From Streptomyces sp. MP131-18 (GTDB lineage Bacteria; Actinomycetota; Actinomycetes; Streptomycetales; Streptomycetaceae), in the NCBI RefSeq assembly GCF_001984575.1, contig NZ_LZNS01000001.1:1376238-1440237 (forward strand): a stretch of 64,000 bases of DNA, given 5' to 3'. The notes under the pieces were generated by a model. It did no database searches and had not been told where the DNA came from. It saw only the letters and a program-made list of their open reading frames with translations. The number at the start of each line of letters is the position of its first letter. The first letter of the stretch is position 1. Position numbers and translations under genes: made by a program. Shown one piece after another: positions 44,378-52,850 of the stretch.

Positions 44378-45325
44378 TCAGGCGGTCCCGTCGAGCAGGC
44401 GGCGGTGTTCCGCGGGCAGTTCGAGGCGCACCCCGGCGAGGGCCTCGGCCAGCTGGTCCTGGGTGCTCACGCCGACGATCGGGGTGACGGCCGGTTCGCC
44501 CCCGGCCAGCCACGCCAGGACGACCTGGTTGCGGCTGACCCCGAGGTCCTGCGCGACCCGGCCCAGGGCGGCGAGCCGCCGGTCGTTCCCGACGTGCTCG
44601 TACGCCTCCGGCAGGGGCCGGTCGGCGCGGGTGTAGGCGCCCTCGAGCAGCACGGTGTACGCCCACAGGCTCAGTTCCGGGTCGGCCCGCACGTAGTCGA
44701 GCGTCTCGTCGGTGACCCAGCCGAACCGGTGGTTCTGACCGGGCACGGGCGCGCCCGGCCGCGGCCGCAGGTACGAATGGCGCAGCTGGAGCGCCGTGTA
44801 CGCGCTCCAGCCGTGCCCGCGGGCGATCTGACGGGCCCTCTCCACGCGCCACAGCGGGTGATTGGAGCAGCCGAGCCGGGCGGCCGTGCCCGCCTCGACC
44901 AGCTCGGCGAGGGCGCCCGCCGTCTCCTCAAGGCCGACCGTGCGGTCCTCCATATGCGCCCAGTACAGGTCGATCCGCTCGGTGCCGAGCCGCCGGAGGC
45001 TGCCCGCCACGGCCGTCTTGACGGCGCTGGCCGACAGACCCTGCCGGTTGGCGGGCCACTCACCGCTCCCGCCCGGCTCCGCACCGAGCTTTGAGCTGAG
45101 GAACACGCGGTCGCGCAGTCCTGGACGCCGGGCGAGCCACTGCCCGATCACCTCCTCGCTCCGCCCGCCGTGCCCGCTGGGGTCGGCCCAGAAGGCGTAG
45201 CAGTCGGCGGTGTCGATCAGCGTCCCCCCGGCGTCCACGAACCGGTCCAGCAGGTCGAACGAAACCGGCGCGTCGAGCTTCGTGCCGAAGTGCATGGTGC
45301 CGAGTGCGAGGTTGACGGCGCTCAT
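44378..45325 (-). CDS. Aldo/keto reductase
   Basis: A 315-residue NADPH-dependent (alpha/beta)8 reductase. The N-terminal GTLIDTADCYAFW holds the catalytic Asp and Tyr; the Lys is in FLSSKLGAEP and the His position in LYWAHMEDRT. The C-terminal part has ELSLWAYTVLLEG and VTPIVGVSTQDQL. GGAAAGGGA precedes ATG 45325. Monocistronic; substrate unknown. Confidence 0.9.
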   Translation of the reverse strand: MSAVNLALGTMHFGTKLDAPVSFDLLDRFVDAGGTLIDTADCYAFWADPSGHGGRSEEVIGQWLARRPGLRDRVFLSSKLGAEPGGSGEWPANRQGLSASAVKTAVAGSLRRLGTERIDLYWAHMEDRTVGLEETAGALAELVEAGTAARLGCSNHPLWRVERARQIARGHGWSAYTALQLRHSYLRPRPGAPVPGQNHRFGWVTDETLDYVRADPELSLWAYTVLLEGAYTRADRPLPEAYEHVGNDRRLAALGRVAQDLGVSRNQVVLAWLAGGEPAVTPIVGVSTQDQLAEALAGVRLELPAEHRRLLDGTA

Positions 45326-45502
45326 GGGTGTCCCTTTCCTGGTCGGGCTCCCCGCGGCGGGCGGGGACCGGAGCATCGCAGCTGGAGCGCGCTTCAACGC
45401 AAGCTCCCCGTGAGGCACGTTCACGCGCCCTACGGGGAGATGCGGAGTCCGGCGGCTTCGGGAGGTTCCGGTTCGTCCGGGGACGGCGCCGGCCGGACCG
45501 GC

Positions 45503-46351
45503 TCAGGGCACCGCCGGCCCGGCCAGGTAGTCGCCGTTCTCGTCATAGGGCCAGGCGTTGGCCACGCAGCCGTCCAGACCCTTGATCTGCTGCATCATCG
45601 CGGGCGCCGGTGCCCCGGGAGCCGGGCAGCCCTCGTGCCCGTGCCCCAGGAAGTGACCCACCTCGTGGTTGATGATCAGCGCCCGGTACTCCTCGACCGG
45701 CCCGGGGAACTGCGGCGAACCGGTCTCCCAGCGCCGGAGGTTGACCATGACGGATTCGCCCACCCGGCAGTTCACCTCACCCCCGGTGTCCAGCCCGTAC
45801 TCCCCGCAGATGGCGTCGACGGTGGCCGGGGTCGCGATCCGCACCAGGAAGTCGGCGGCCTCGTCCCCGCCCACGAGCCGGAAGCCGGTGCGGCCGTCCC
45901 TGGTCCAGCCGCGTTCGTGGCCGAGGACCGCGTGCACCTCGGCCGCCGTGTCGTCGGGGTCGAGGGCGATGCCGTCCTCGATCTGCACCTGGTAGCGGAA
46001 GACGGTGCCCCGGCCCACCGGCTCCCCACCGCCCGAAGCCACCCGGAAGGTTCCGGGGCCGGACTCCGGTCCCGGGTCGGGCTCGGGCTCGGGGGCCGCG
46101 GCCGGCTCCTCCGATTCCGTGGCGGCCGGCTCCTCCGGGGCCGTGGGCGGCGGCTCGGCGACGGGCGCGTCGTTCCGCCCCGGCGTGCTGTCCTGCGCGG
46201 TGAACCACGCGGCGCACGACACGAGCAGCAGAACGCCGGTGACCGCGACGAGTGGCAGCCGGACGCGCCGTATCCGTGCCGCGGACCCGGAGCGCCGACC
46301 GCGGCCGTCCCGCGGCCCGCGGGACGCGGTGTGACGGCGTCGGGAGTCCAT
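45503..46351 (-). CDS. DUF3152 membrane-anchored zincin-like protein
   Basis: A 282-residue protein with a basic N-terminus, one membrane helix/signal anchor (LPLVAVTGVLLLVSCAAWF), an acidic Pro/Glu-rich linker and a C-terminal DUF3152 domain. The zinc motif HEVGHFLGHGHEGCP has the metzincin spacing HExxHxxGxxH. Such proteins are widespread in Streptomyces; function unknown. ATG 46351 follows GGAAGGA. Confidence 0.88.
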   Translation of the reverse strand: MDSRRRHTASRGPRDGRGRRSGSAARIRRVRLPLVAVTGVLLLVSCAAWFTAQDSTPGRNDAPVAEPPPTAPEEPAATESEEPAAAPEPEPDPGPESGPGTFRVASGGGEPVGRGTVFRYQVQIEDGIALDPDDTAAEVHAVLGHERGWTRDGRTGFRLVGGDEAADFLVRIATPATVDAICGEYGLDTGGEVNCRVGESVMVNLRRWETGSPQFPGPVEEYRALIINHEVGHFLGHGHEGCPAPGAPAPAMMQQIKGLDGCVANAWPYDENGDYLAGPAVP

Positions 46352-46483
46352 GGTGATTCCTTCCGGTGCTGGTGTTTCTGATGGTGCTGATGGTGCTGAT
46401 GGGACTGGTAGGGCTGGTGTGGTCCGGCGGACCCGCCGGACCGCGGGGATGCGGAGCACGGGAACGGCAGCCGGGGCGGGCGG
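46352..46483. repeat. Intergenic region with short tandem repeat
   Basis: ATGGTGCTG is tandemly repeated at about 46381-46400 with degenerate copies on both sides. No gene; it lies in the leader of the DUF3152 gene. Confidence 0.45.
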
Positions 46484-47239
46484 TCACCCGCCGTCCGGCA
46501 GCGTGGCCAGCGGCCGGATTCTGGGATCTGCGACAACATCCAGCAGGTGGGCGGTCGTCACCGGCGCGGACGTCCGGGAGCCGGCGTCGGGCCGGACTTC
46601 CACGAGCAGCTCCTCGCCGCCGAACCGGAGGAGCGCGGCGATCCGGGACAGGCCATCGCTCTGGCCGGTGTAGACGGCGACGGGCGTGCCGTCCGCCAGC
46701 ATGTGGCTCGCACAGGCACCGAGGTCGCTGTCCGCCCGCTCGCAGGGGCTCGCTTCCGGGCCGTCACCCGCCGGACGCACCGAGAAGGTGATGGGGAACA
46801 CCTCGCCGCCCTGGCCCTCGCCGTCGTAGCGGAAGTCCTCCCCCTCGACGGGCGTCACGTCCGCGACGGCCGGGGCGAGCAGCTCCCGGAGGGTGACGGC
46901 GATCTGCCACCGGTGGTCCTCGTCCCACCGGGACGCGAAGTCGGCCGAATCGGGCGTGCGGGAGGCCGAGGGGACGGCGGAAGGCGCGGGCGGAGCGGCG
47001 GGCGGCGTGGCCGGGGGCCCGGCCGCGCCGCCGGGCCCTGCGGTCAGCGCGAGTGCCGCGGTCGCCGCCGCGGCCGCCACGCACAGCCCGGCGCCAAGAC
47101 CCGCGGCCCGCGCCCGCTTCCGCCGGCGGCGCGCCAGCTCGATCGCACCGTGCACCAGGCCGGCCGGTGGCGCCAGACCGTCCATCGCCCGCACCATGGC
47201 CCCCCTGACCAGTGACTCGTCCCGAGGCAGTTCCCTCAT
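46484..47239 (-). CDS. Single-pass membrane protein, possible partner of the adjacent sigma factor
   Basis: A 251-residue protein: about 60 cytoplasmic residues (RELPRDESLVRGAMVRAMDG), a basic RRRRKRAR stretch, one membrane helix (residues ~64-86), a Pro/Ala linker and a ~150-residue extracellular domain with two Cys. It lies 38 bp behind the sigma gene, the usual location for an anti-sigma factor or sensor, but no anti-sigma domain (zinc HxxxCxxC) is seen. No family recognised. Confidence 0.75.
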   Translation of the reverse strand: MRELPRDESLVRGAMVRAMDGLAPPAGLVHGAIELARRRRKRARAAGLGAGLCVAAAAATAALALTAGPGGAAGPPATPPAAPPAPSAVPSASRTPDSADFASRWDEDHRWQIAVTLRELLAPAVADVTPVEGEDFRYDGEGQGGEVFPITFSVRPAGDGPEASPCERADSDLGACASHMLADGTPVAVYTGQSDGLSRIAALLRFGGEELLVEVRPDAGSRTSAPVTTAHLLDVVADPRIRPLATLPDGG

Positions 47240-47277
47240 GCCGCTCCCCCTCGTCCCTGTCTCCCGTGGCAAGGCGC

Positions 47278-47775
47278 TCAGCTCCCCTGACCCGTGAACA
47301 GCTCGGCGTCCTTCAGCCGCGTGCGCAGCCGGGCCAGAGAACGCGAGCACTGGCTCTTGACCGTGCTCTCACTGCAACGCATGAGGCTCGCCACCTCGGC
47401 CACGCTGAGGTCCTCCCAGTAGCGCAGGATGACCATGGCCCGGGCCTTGGGCGGCAGTTCGGCCAGCGCGGCGAGCAGCGTCAGCCGCAGCTCCGGATCG
47501 TCGGCGGCAGGCGCGGGGTCCTCGATCGCATGGGCCCGCCTGCTGAGCAGGCCGCGCCGCTGCTCCGCGAGGAACGTGCGGGTCAGGACGGTGCGGGCAT
47601 AGGCGTCGACGCTGTCCGCCCGCGCCGCCCTTGACCAGTGCCGCAGCAGCTTGACCAGGGTCGTCTGGACGAGGTCCGGCGCGCGGTGCGGATCACCGCA
47701 GAGCAGTACGGCGGTGTGGTAGAGCCAGCGCTGACGGGCGAGCGCGTACTCCTCGAACTCTCCGTAACTGCGCAT
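47278..47775 (-). CDS. SigE-family ECF RNA polymerase sigma factor
   Basis: A 165-residue ECF sigma factor. Region 2: FEEYALARQRWLYHTAVLLC, DLVQTTLVKLLRHW. Region 4: PPKARAMVILRYWEDLSVAEVA, STVKSQCSRSLARLRTRL. It resembles the short 'SigE family' sigma factors of actinomycetes. ATG 47775 follows GCAGGAGAG. First gene of a sigma-membrane protein pair. Confidence 0.92.
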   Translation of the reverse strand: MRSYGEFEEYALARQRWLYHTAVLLCGDPHRAPDLVQTTLVKLLRHWSRAARADSVDAYARTVLTRTFLAEQRRGLLSRRAHAIEDPAPAADDPELRLTLLAALAELPPKARAMVILRYWEDLSVAEVASLMRCSESTVKSQCSRSLARLRTRLKDAELFTGQGS

Positions 47776-47995
47776 CCACTCTCCTGCCTTGCTTGCCGGC
47801 CCGTCACCAGTCTTTGAGTCGCCGACCCCGCCCGGAGGTTGAGTAACAACTCGATAACGGCCACCCACCGGCCGGGGGCGCGCACGGGTGACCACCCGTT
47901 CGATGTCGATGCTTTCTGTCGATTATCGCGCGGGAGCTGACACCTTCAGGCCTGACGCCGCGAGCCGGGCGACGGCCGCATCGCGACGAACAGGG

Positions 47996-48024
47996 TTGAC
48001 AGGCAACGCGAGTTCGGCTCAGGT
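47996..48024 (+). promoter_or_regulatory. Candidate promoter for the secreted zincin
   Basis: TTGACA (47996-48001), 17-bp spacer, TCAGGT (48019-48024), a passable vegetative-type match. It would give a leader of about 150 bases containing the long stem-loop below. Confidence 0.4.
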
Positions 48025-48084
48025 GTGAGGCGCACAGGATCGAACACGATGCCGTCATGATCGCGACAACAGCGGCGTGTCACG

Positions 48085-48140
48085 GCCCCCGGCGCCGGAC
48101 AGCGCCCGTTCCCGCGGCAGCGGAAACCGGCGCCGGGGGC
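48085..48140 (+). promoter_or_regulatory. Long leader stem-loop before the secreted zincin
   Basis: Perfect 14-bp arms GCCCCCGGCGCCGG (48085-48098) and its complement (48127-48140) with a 28-nt loop. It stands between the candidate promoter and the ribosome site, and is followed by an A-rich stretch. It may be an attenuator or an mRNA-stabilising element. The rest of the 47776-48179 gap shows no gene. Confidence 0.5.
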
Positions 48141-48179
48141 CCCGGTTATCAAAAAATCAAAAGGTAACGGAGGACCGGC

Positions 48180-48788
48180 CTGGCCACAGGTCGTGGCAAG
48201 CGCCTGGCCGTGGCAGCGCTCGCGGCGGGTGCGCTCGTGGTCCCCGGGGCGGCGGCCCAAGCCGCCGCCACGCAGGCCGATCAGGCACCGCGGGAGCAGG
48301 TCGCCGCGGCGAGCATTTCCTGGACGCCGGTCAGGGCGGACAACCCGACCCAGGACCAGCGGGAGGCGTACGCCCTCATCACCGACGCCATGAACGCGGC
48401 GGTGGCCCGGTACAACGGGCTGAGCGACCTGGGCAAGACCATCACCGTGCGCTACGACCCGAGCGTGCCGACCGCCGACGGCCACCTCGACGGAACGATC
48501 CGGTTCGGCGGTCGCGGTTACATGACCGAGCGCACCGCCCTGCACGAGATCTCCCACACCCTGGGCGTGGGGCAGAGCGCGGGCTGGTCGTCGCTGGCCG
48601 GCGGCGGCACGTGGCGCGGAGCCGGGGCCACGGCTCTGGTCAGGCAGTACGACGGCGCATCCGCCACCATCTCCACCGGCGGCGGCCACTTCTGGCCCTA
48701 CGGCCCGAACTGCGGACACGAGTTCTCGCAGACCAGCGCGGACCGCCACGTGCATATCGTCGAGGCCATGGTCGGGGACGGCATGTGA
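48180..48788 (+). CDS. Small secreted zincin-like protein, apparent CTG start
   Basis: A ~202-residue protein. CTG 48180 sits 5 bases after CGGAGGA and supplies a normal signal peptide: charged GRGKR, hydrophobic LAVAALAAGALVVPGAAA. The first canonical start (GTG 48210) would remove the charged region. The mature part contains HEISHTLGVGQ: the HExxHxxG zinc core is intact but the usual third ligand position is Gln. Two Cys near the C-terminus. Likely extracellular protease or binding protein; family not recognised. Confidence 0.72.
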   Translation: MATGRGKRLAVAALAAGALVVPGAAAQAAATQADQAPREQVAAASISWTPVRADNPTQDQREAYALITDAMNAAVARYNGLSDLGKTITVRYDPSVPTADGHLDGTIRFGGRGYMTERTALHEISHTLGVGQSAGWSSLAGGGTWRGAGATALVRQYDGASATISTGGGHFWPYGPNCGHEFSQTSADRHVHIVEAMVGDGM

Positions 48789-48797
48789 CACCCGCCG

Positions 48798-48830
48798 CCC
48801 GGTGGAGCACCGCGTCCGCTCCACCGGGCG
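48798..48830. terminator. Bidirectional terminator between convergent genes
   Basis: Perfect 12-bp arms (48798-48809 and 48819-48830) with a 9-nt loop, just after the zincin stop and before the end of the convergent aldehyde dehydrogenase gene. Confidence 0.75.
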
Positions 48831-48872
48831 CCGGGCCCCCGGGGTGCCGGTATGTGTGCGGGGCGGGGCCGG

Positions 48873-50351
48873 TCAGAGGCGGATCATCACGGTCTTGGTC
48901 TCGGTGTAGGCATCCAGGACCTCGGTGCCGTGCTCGCGGCCGATCCCCGACTGCTTGAAGCCGCCGAAGGGAACGGTGCCCGAGCTCATCTCGGCGTAGG
49001 TGTTGACCCACACCGTGCCGGCCCGCAGGCCCCGTGCCACGCGGTGCGCACGCTCCAGGTCGGTGGTCCACACCGAGCCGGCCAGCCCGTAGACGGTGTC
49101 GTTGCCCTGCCGGATGGCGTCGTCGGTGTCGGTGAACGTCATCAGGGCCGCGACCGGGCCGAAGATCTCCTCCCGCACCACACGGGCGTCCGCGCCGACG
49201 TTCTCGATCAGGGTCGGCGGCATGTAGAGGTCCCGCGCGTCGCCCGCGGTGACGAGGGTGCCGCCCTCTTCGCGGGCGAGGTCGAGGTAGGAGGCGACCC
49301 GCTCGAAGTGCTGCGCCGAGGCCAGCGGCCCCATCATGGTGTCGGGGTGGAAAGGATCGCCCAGGGCGTATGCCTGCATCTCCCTCAGCAGCAGCGCGCG
49401 GAACCGCTCGTGTACCGACTCCTGGACGAAGATGCGGGTGCCGGCGACGCAGCCCTCACCGCTGCCCTGGGCGAATCCGGCGACCGCCCCCTTGGCCGCG
49501 GCCTCCAGATCGGCGTCGTCGAACACGATCGTCGGGGACTTCCCGCCCAGTTCCAGGGTCACGCGCTTCAGATCGCGGCTGGAGACCTCCAGGATGCGCT
49601 TGCCCACGGCGAGCGAGCCGGTGAAGGAGATCTTGTCCACGCCCGGGTGGCGGGTAAGGGCCTCGCCGGTGGTGGCGCCGCCGGTGAGGATGTTGACCAC
49701 CCCGGGCGGCAGATCGGTCGCGCTCAGCAGTTCGCCGATCCGCAACGCGGACAGCGGTGACCAGGCGGCGGGCTTGGCGACCACGGTGTTGCCGGTGGCC
49801 AGCGCCGGCCCCAGCTTCCAGGCCAGCTGCAGCACCGGGCCGTTCCACGCGGTGATCGCGGCGACGACGCCGAGGGGCTGGCGCAGGGTGAAGTGGAACG
49901 CGCCGGGGTCCGCGGGGGCGGTCCTGCCGTAGATCTTCGTCGGCCAGCCAGCGTAGTGCCGGAAGACCTCGACCGAGTGGTCGACCAGCCAGCGGGTCAT
50001 CCACAGCGGGCCGCCCATGTCGAGCGAGTCCAGCACGGCCAGTTCCTCGGCGTGCTCCTCGACCACGTCGGCGATCTGGAGCAGGACGCGGCTGCGCAGG
50101 TACGGCGTGAGATCCGCCCAGGAGGGGTCCTCGAAGGCCCGCCGGGCAGCTGCCACCGCCAGGTCGACGTCCCGCTCACCGGCCGCCGCCGCCCGGGCGA
50201 GCACCTGCCCCGTCGCGGGGTCGAGCGTCTCGAACGTGCGGCCGTCGGCCGGCGGTGCCCAGTCGCCGCCGATCAGCAGCCGCTTGGCCGGACCGGCCAG
50301 GAACGCCGGAGCCGGACGCGTGCCCGGCTCGACGGTAAGGGGAGTGCTCAC
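48873..50351 (-). CDS. Aldehyde dehydrogenase family protein
   Basis: A 492-residue NAD(P)-dependent aldehyde dehydrogenase. The general-base Glu is in VTLELGGKSP, the catalytic Cys in QGSGEGCVAGTR, the oxyanion Asn in ITAWNGP, and EEIFGPV is present. GTG 50351 follows GGAAGGAAG. Two perfect TetR-type palindromes lie directly upstream, so it is probably inducible. The aldehyde is not identifiable. Confidence 0.93.
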   Translation of the reverse strand: MSTPLTVEPGTRPAPAFLAGPAKRLLIGGDWAPPADGRTFETLDPATGQVLARAAAAGERDVDLAVAAARRAFEDPSWADLTPYLRSRVLLQIADVVEEHAEELAVLDSLDMGGPLWMTRWLVDHSVEVFRHYAGWPTKIYGRTAPADPGAFHFTLRQPLGVVAAITAWNGPVLQLAWKLGPALATGNTVVAKPAAWSPLSALRIGELLSATDLPPGVVNILTGGATTGEALTRHPGVDKISFTGSLAVGKRILEVSSRDLKRVTLELGGKSPTIVFDDADLEAAAKGAVAGFAQGSGEGCVAGTRIFVQESVHERFRALLLREMQAYALGDPFHPDTMMGPLASAQHFERVASYLDLAREEGGTLVTAGDARDLYMPPTLIENVGADARVVREEIFGPVAALMTFTDTDDAIRQGNDTVYGLAGSVWTTDLERAHRVARGLRAGTVWVNTYAEMSSGTVPFGGFKQSGIGREHGTEVLDAYTETKTVMIRL

Positions 50352-50369
50352 GACGCTTCCTTCCGTACA

Positions 50370-50385
50370 AACGAACTGGTTCGTT
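50370..50385. promoter_or_regulatory. TetR-type operator, proximal copy
   Basis: Perfect palindrome AACGAAC-TG-GTTCGTT, 19 bases upstream of the aldehyde dehydrogenase start. Same arms as the distal copy. Confidence 0.7.
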
Positions 50386-50423
50386 CGTCTCGGCCACAGT
50401 AGCCATCCCCGGCACCCTTGGCA

Positions 50424-50439
50424 AACGAACCAGTTCGTT
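50424..50439. promoter_or_regulatory. TetR-type operator, distal copy
   Basis: Perfect palindrome AACGAAC-CA-GTTCGTT; centre 54 bp from the proximal copy. It lies between the SulP stop and the aldehyde dehydrogenase gene. No TetR-family gene is in the window. Confidence 0.7.
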
Positions 50440-50467
50440 CACGCGATCGGCGGGGAGAGGGCCGGGT

Positions 50468-51988
50468 TCAGTGGTCGGCGGTGAGCTGTCCCGCGAGTCT
50501 TTCGTGCATGGCGGCGCTGGGTGCGTTGAGCCCGATGATGGTGACCTTTTTGCCGCGAGTGGCGTATTTGTTCTCGATGGCGTCCAGGGCCGCGACCGTG
50601 GAGGCGTCCCAGATGTGCGCGTCGGTGAGGTCGATGACGATGTCGTCGGGGTCTTCGGCGTAGTCGAACTGGGAGACGAGGTCGTTGGACGAGGCGAAGA
50701 ACAGTTCGCCGGTGACCGCGTAGACCGCCTGCCGGCGGTCGGGGTCCACGACGCCGGTCACCTCCGCGAGGTGCGCGACGCTGCGGGCGAAGATCACCAT
50801 GGCGGTGATCGATCCGACGACGACCCCGATGGCCAGGTTGTGGGTGGCGACGACGCAGGCGACGGTCACGGCCATCACCAGGGTCTCGCCCACCGGCATC
50901 CGCCGCAGCGTTCCGGGCCGGACGGAGTGCCAGTCGAAGGTGGCGACGGACACCAGGACCATGACGGCGACCAGGGCGGCCATCGGAATGCCGGAGACGA
51001 CGGGGCCGAAGACGATGCACAGGACCATGAGGAAGACACCCGCGAGGAAGGTGGACAGGCGGGTGCGGGCGCCGGAGGTCTTCACGTTGATCATGGTCTG
51101 GCCGATCATCGCGCAGCCGCCCATGCCGCCGAAGAAGCCGGTGACGATGTTGGCGAGGCCCTGCCCGATGGATTCGCGGGTCTTGCCGGAGTGGGTGTCG
51201 GTGATGTCGTCCACGAGCTTGGCGGTCATCAGCGACTCCATCAGGCCGACCAGCGCGAACGCGAAGGCGTAGGGGGCGATGGTCGTGAGGGTGTCGAAGG
51301 TGAAGGGGATGTCCGGCAGGCCGGGAGTCGGCAGGGCCGAGGGCAGTTCGCCCTTGTCGCCCACCGTGGGCACCGCGATCCCGGCGGCCACGGTGATCAC
51401 GGTGAGGATCACGATGGACACCAGGGGCGCCGGGACCACCTTGCTGACCTTGGGGAAGAGCACCATCAGCGCCAGGCCGCCGGCGATGAGCGGATAGACG
51501 GCCCAGGGCACGTCCGTCATCTCCGGCACCTGCGCCATGAAAATCAGGATCGCCAGGGCATTGACGAAGCCGACCATCACGCTGCGCGGGACGAACCGCA
51601 TCAGCTTGGCCACGCCGAGCGCGCCCAGGACGATCTGGAAGATGCCGCCCAGGATGACGGCGGCGATGAGATAGCTCAGGCCGTACTCGTGGTTCAGCGG
51701 CGCGATGACCAGGGCGATGGCGCCGGTCGCGGCGGAGATCATCGCCTTGCGTCCGCCGACGAAGGAGATCACCACGGCCATCGTGAACGAGGCGAACAGC
51801 CCGACGCTCGGGTCGACGCCGGCGATGATCGAGAACGAGATCGCCTCGGGAATCAGCGCCAGGGCGACGACGAGACCGGCCAGCACCTCGGTGCGCAGGA
51901 CCTTGCCGGAGGCGAGGAAGTCGGGACGGGACGGACGGGGCAGACGGGACAGACGCGGCCTTCCGGCCGCGGACAGCGCTGGGGACAT
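50468..51988 (-). CDS. SulP-family inorganic anion transporter with STAS domain
   Basis: A 506-residue transporter: about eleven to twelve membrane helices beginning VLAGLVVALALIPEAISFSI, the signature GGMGGCAMIGQTMINVKTSG, and a C-terminal STAS domain (~residues 395-500, IVIDLTDAHIWDASTVAALD). Substrates in the family are sulfate or bicarbonate. It is divergent from a MerR regulator, which may control it. Confidence 0.93.
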   Translation of the reverse strand: MSPALSAAGRPRLSRLPRPSRPDFLASGKVLRTEVLAGLVVALALIPEAISFSIIAGVDPSVGLFASFTMAVVISFVGGRKAMISAATGAIALVIAPLNHEYGLSYLIAAVILGGIFQIVLGALGVAKLMRFVPRSVMVGFVNALAILIFMAQVPEMTDVPWAVYPLIAGGLALMVLFPKVSKVVPAPLVSIVILTVITVAAGIAVPTVGDKGELPSALPTPGLPDIPFTFDTLTTIAPYAFAFALVGLMESLMTAKLVDDITDTHSGKTRESIGQGLANIVTGFFGGMGGCAMIGQTMINVKTSGARTRLSTFLAGVFLMVLCIVFGPVVSGIPMAALVAVMVLVSVATFDWHSVRPGTLRRMPVGETLVMAVTVACVVATHNLAIGVVVGSITAMVIFARSVAHLAEVTGVVDPDRRQAVYAVTGELFFASSNDLVSQFDYAEDPDDIVIDLTDAHIWDASTVAALDAIENKYATRGKKVTIIGLNAPSAAMHERLAGQLTADH

Positions 51989-52339
51989 GCAACCGTTTCT
52001 GTTTCGGGCGCGCCCCGGGGGCGTGCGCCGTTGAGGCCGGGCGCCATGCGCGAGCGGGGGTGGAGCCCGGGCCCTGCCGAAGTGGTCCGGCGCCCGTGGC
52101 GGGGCGCCGTTCGGGCATCATTGCCCGGGAGTCCGCGGGGCGCCCGGGGCCGCCACGGCCCGGGAGCCCGGCCCGCGTCATGGCGCGGGCCCGGCCGCTC
52201 CGACTGTACGGCCGGAGCGGATACGCCAAGACTCTACCCTGACGTGACGGCAGGGTGCGGCGCGGTGGTGATGAAATGCTCACGTGCGGGCCGGGGCGGG
52301 GGTGCGGCGAAGGTGACGGCGAGAAGGAGCGGCGCGGCG
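51989..52339. promoter_or_regulatory. Divergent SulP/merR control region
   Basis: No gene. It contains an inverted repeat ACCCTG-N9-CAGGGT (52236-52241 and 52251-52256) about 85 bp before the MerR start. A GC-rich stem GCCCGCG-N6-CGCGGGC (52171-52190) lies nearby. The former has the long dyad form expected for a MerR site. Confidence 0.45.
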
Positions 52340-52741
52340 ATGACCGAGCGGCACATGCAGATCGGCGAGGTGGCCGAGCGGACCGGGCTGTCCCTGCGCA
52401 CGATCCGCCACTACGAGGAGGTCGGCCTGGTCATCCCCTCGGCCCGCAGCAAGGGCGGTTTCCGCCTCTACACCGGGACCGACGTCGAGCGGCTCATGGT
52501 GATCCGCCGGATGAAGCCGCTCGGTTTCTCCCTTGAGGAGATGCGCGACCTGCTGGAGATCACCGACCGCATCGCCGCCACCGACGACCCGCCGGCCGCG
52601 GAGGAGAAGGAACGGCTCCGCGAACGTCTGGACGCCTACCGCAAGATCTCCGAGGCCCGCTGCGAAACCCTGCGCGCCCGCCTGGAGATGGCAGAGGACT
52701 TCGCCGCCACCCTGCGCAGGCGACTGCACGCAACGGACTGA
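52340..52741 (+). CDS. MerR-family transcriptional regulator
   Basis: A 133-residue regulator. The N-terminal MerR HTH is MQIGEVAERTGLSLRTIRHYEEVGLV with the wing SKGGFRLYTGTDVERL. A dimerisation coiled coil follows (residues ~85-125). There is no cysteine metal site or large effector domain. AAGGAGCGG lies upstream of ATG 52340. Confidence 0.92.
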   Translation: MTERHMQIGEVAERTGLSLRTIRHYEEVGLVIPSARSKGGFRLYTGTDVERLMVIRRMKPLGFSLEEMRDLLEITDRIAATDDPPAAEEKERLRERLDAYRKISEARCETLRARLEMAEDFAATLRRRLHATD

Positions 52742-52824
52742 GCCGGGCCTCTCCGGGACGGCCCACGCGGCGCCACGGCTCAGGCAGGCGGACAGGCAGG
52801 TGCCCCGGGTATGCAGCCGTTCAC

Positions 52825-52850
52825 AATCTACCTTCACGTTAAGGTAGATT
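52825..52850. promoter_or_regulatory. MerR-like dyad operator
   Basis: Perfect 10-bp arms AATCTACCTT (52825-52834) and AAGGTAGATT (52841-52850) with a 6-bp spacer. It is far more AT-rich than its surroundings. Symmetry and length fit a MerR-type promoter spacer. It directly abuts a truncated gene. Confidence 0.55.

Noticed and set aside
46366..46791. Frame starting with a hydrophobic Met/Val/Leu repeat
   Set aside because: Produced by the ATGGTGCTG tandem repeat and then antisense to the membrane-protein gene; becomes Arg/Pro-rich.
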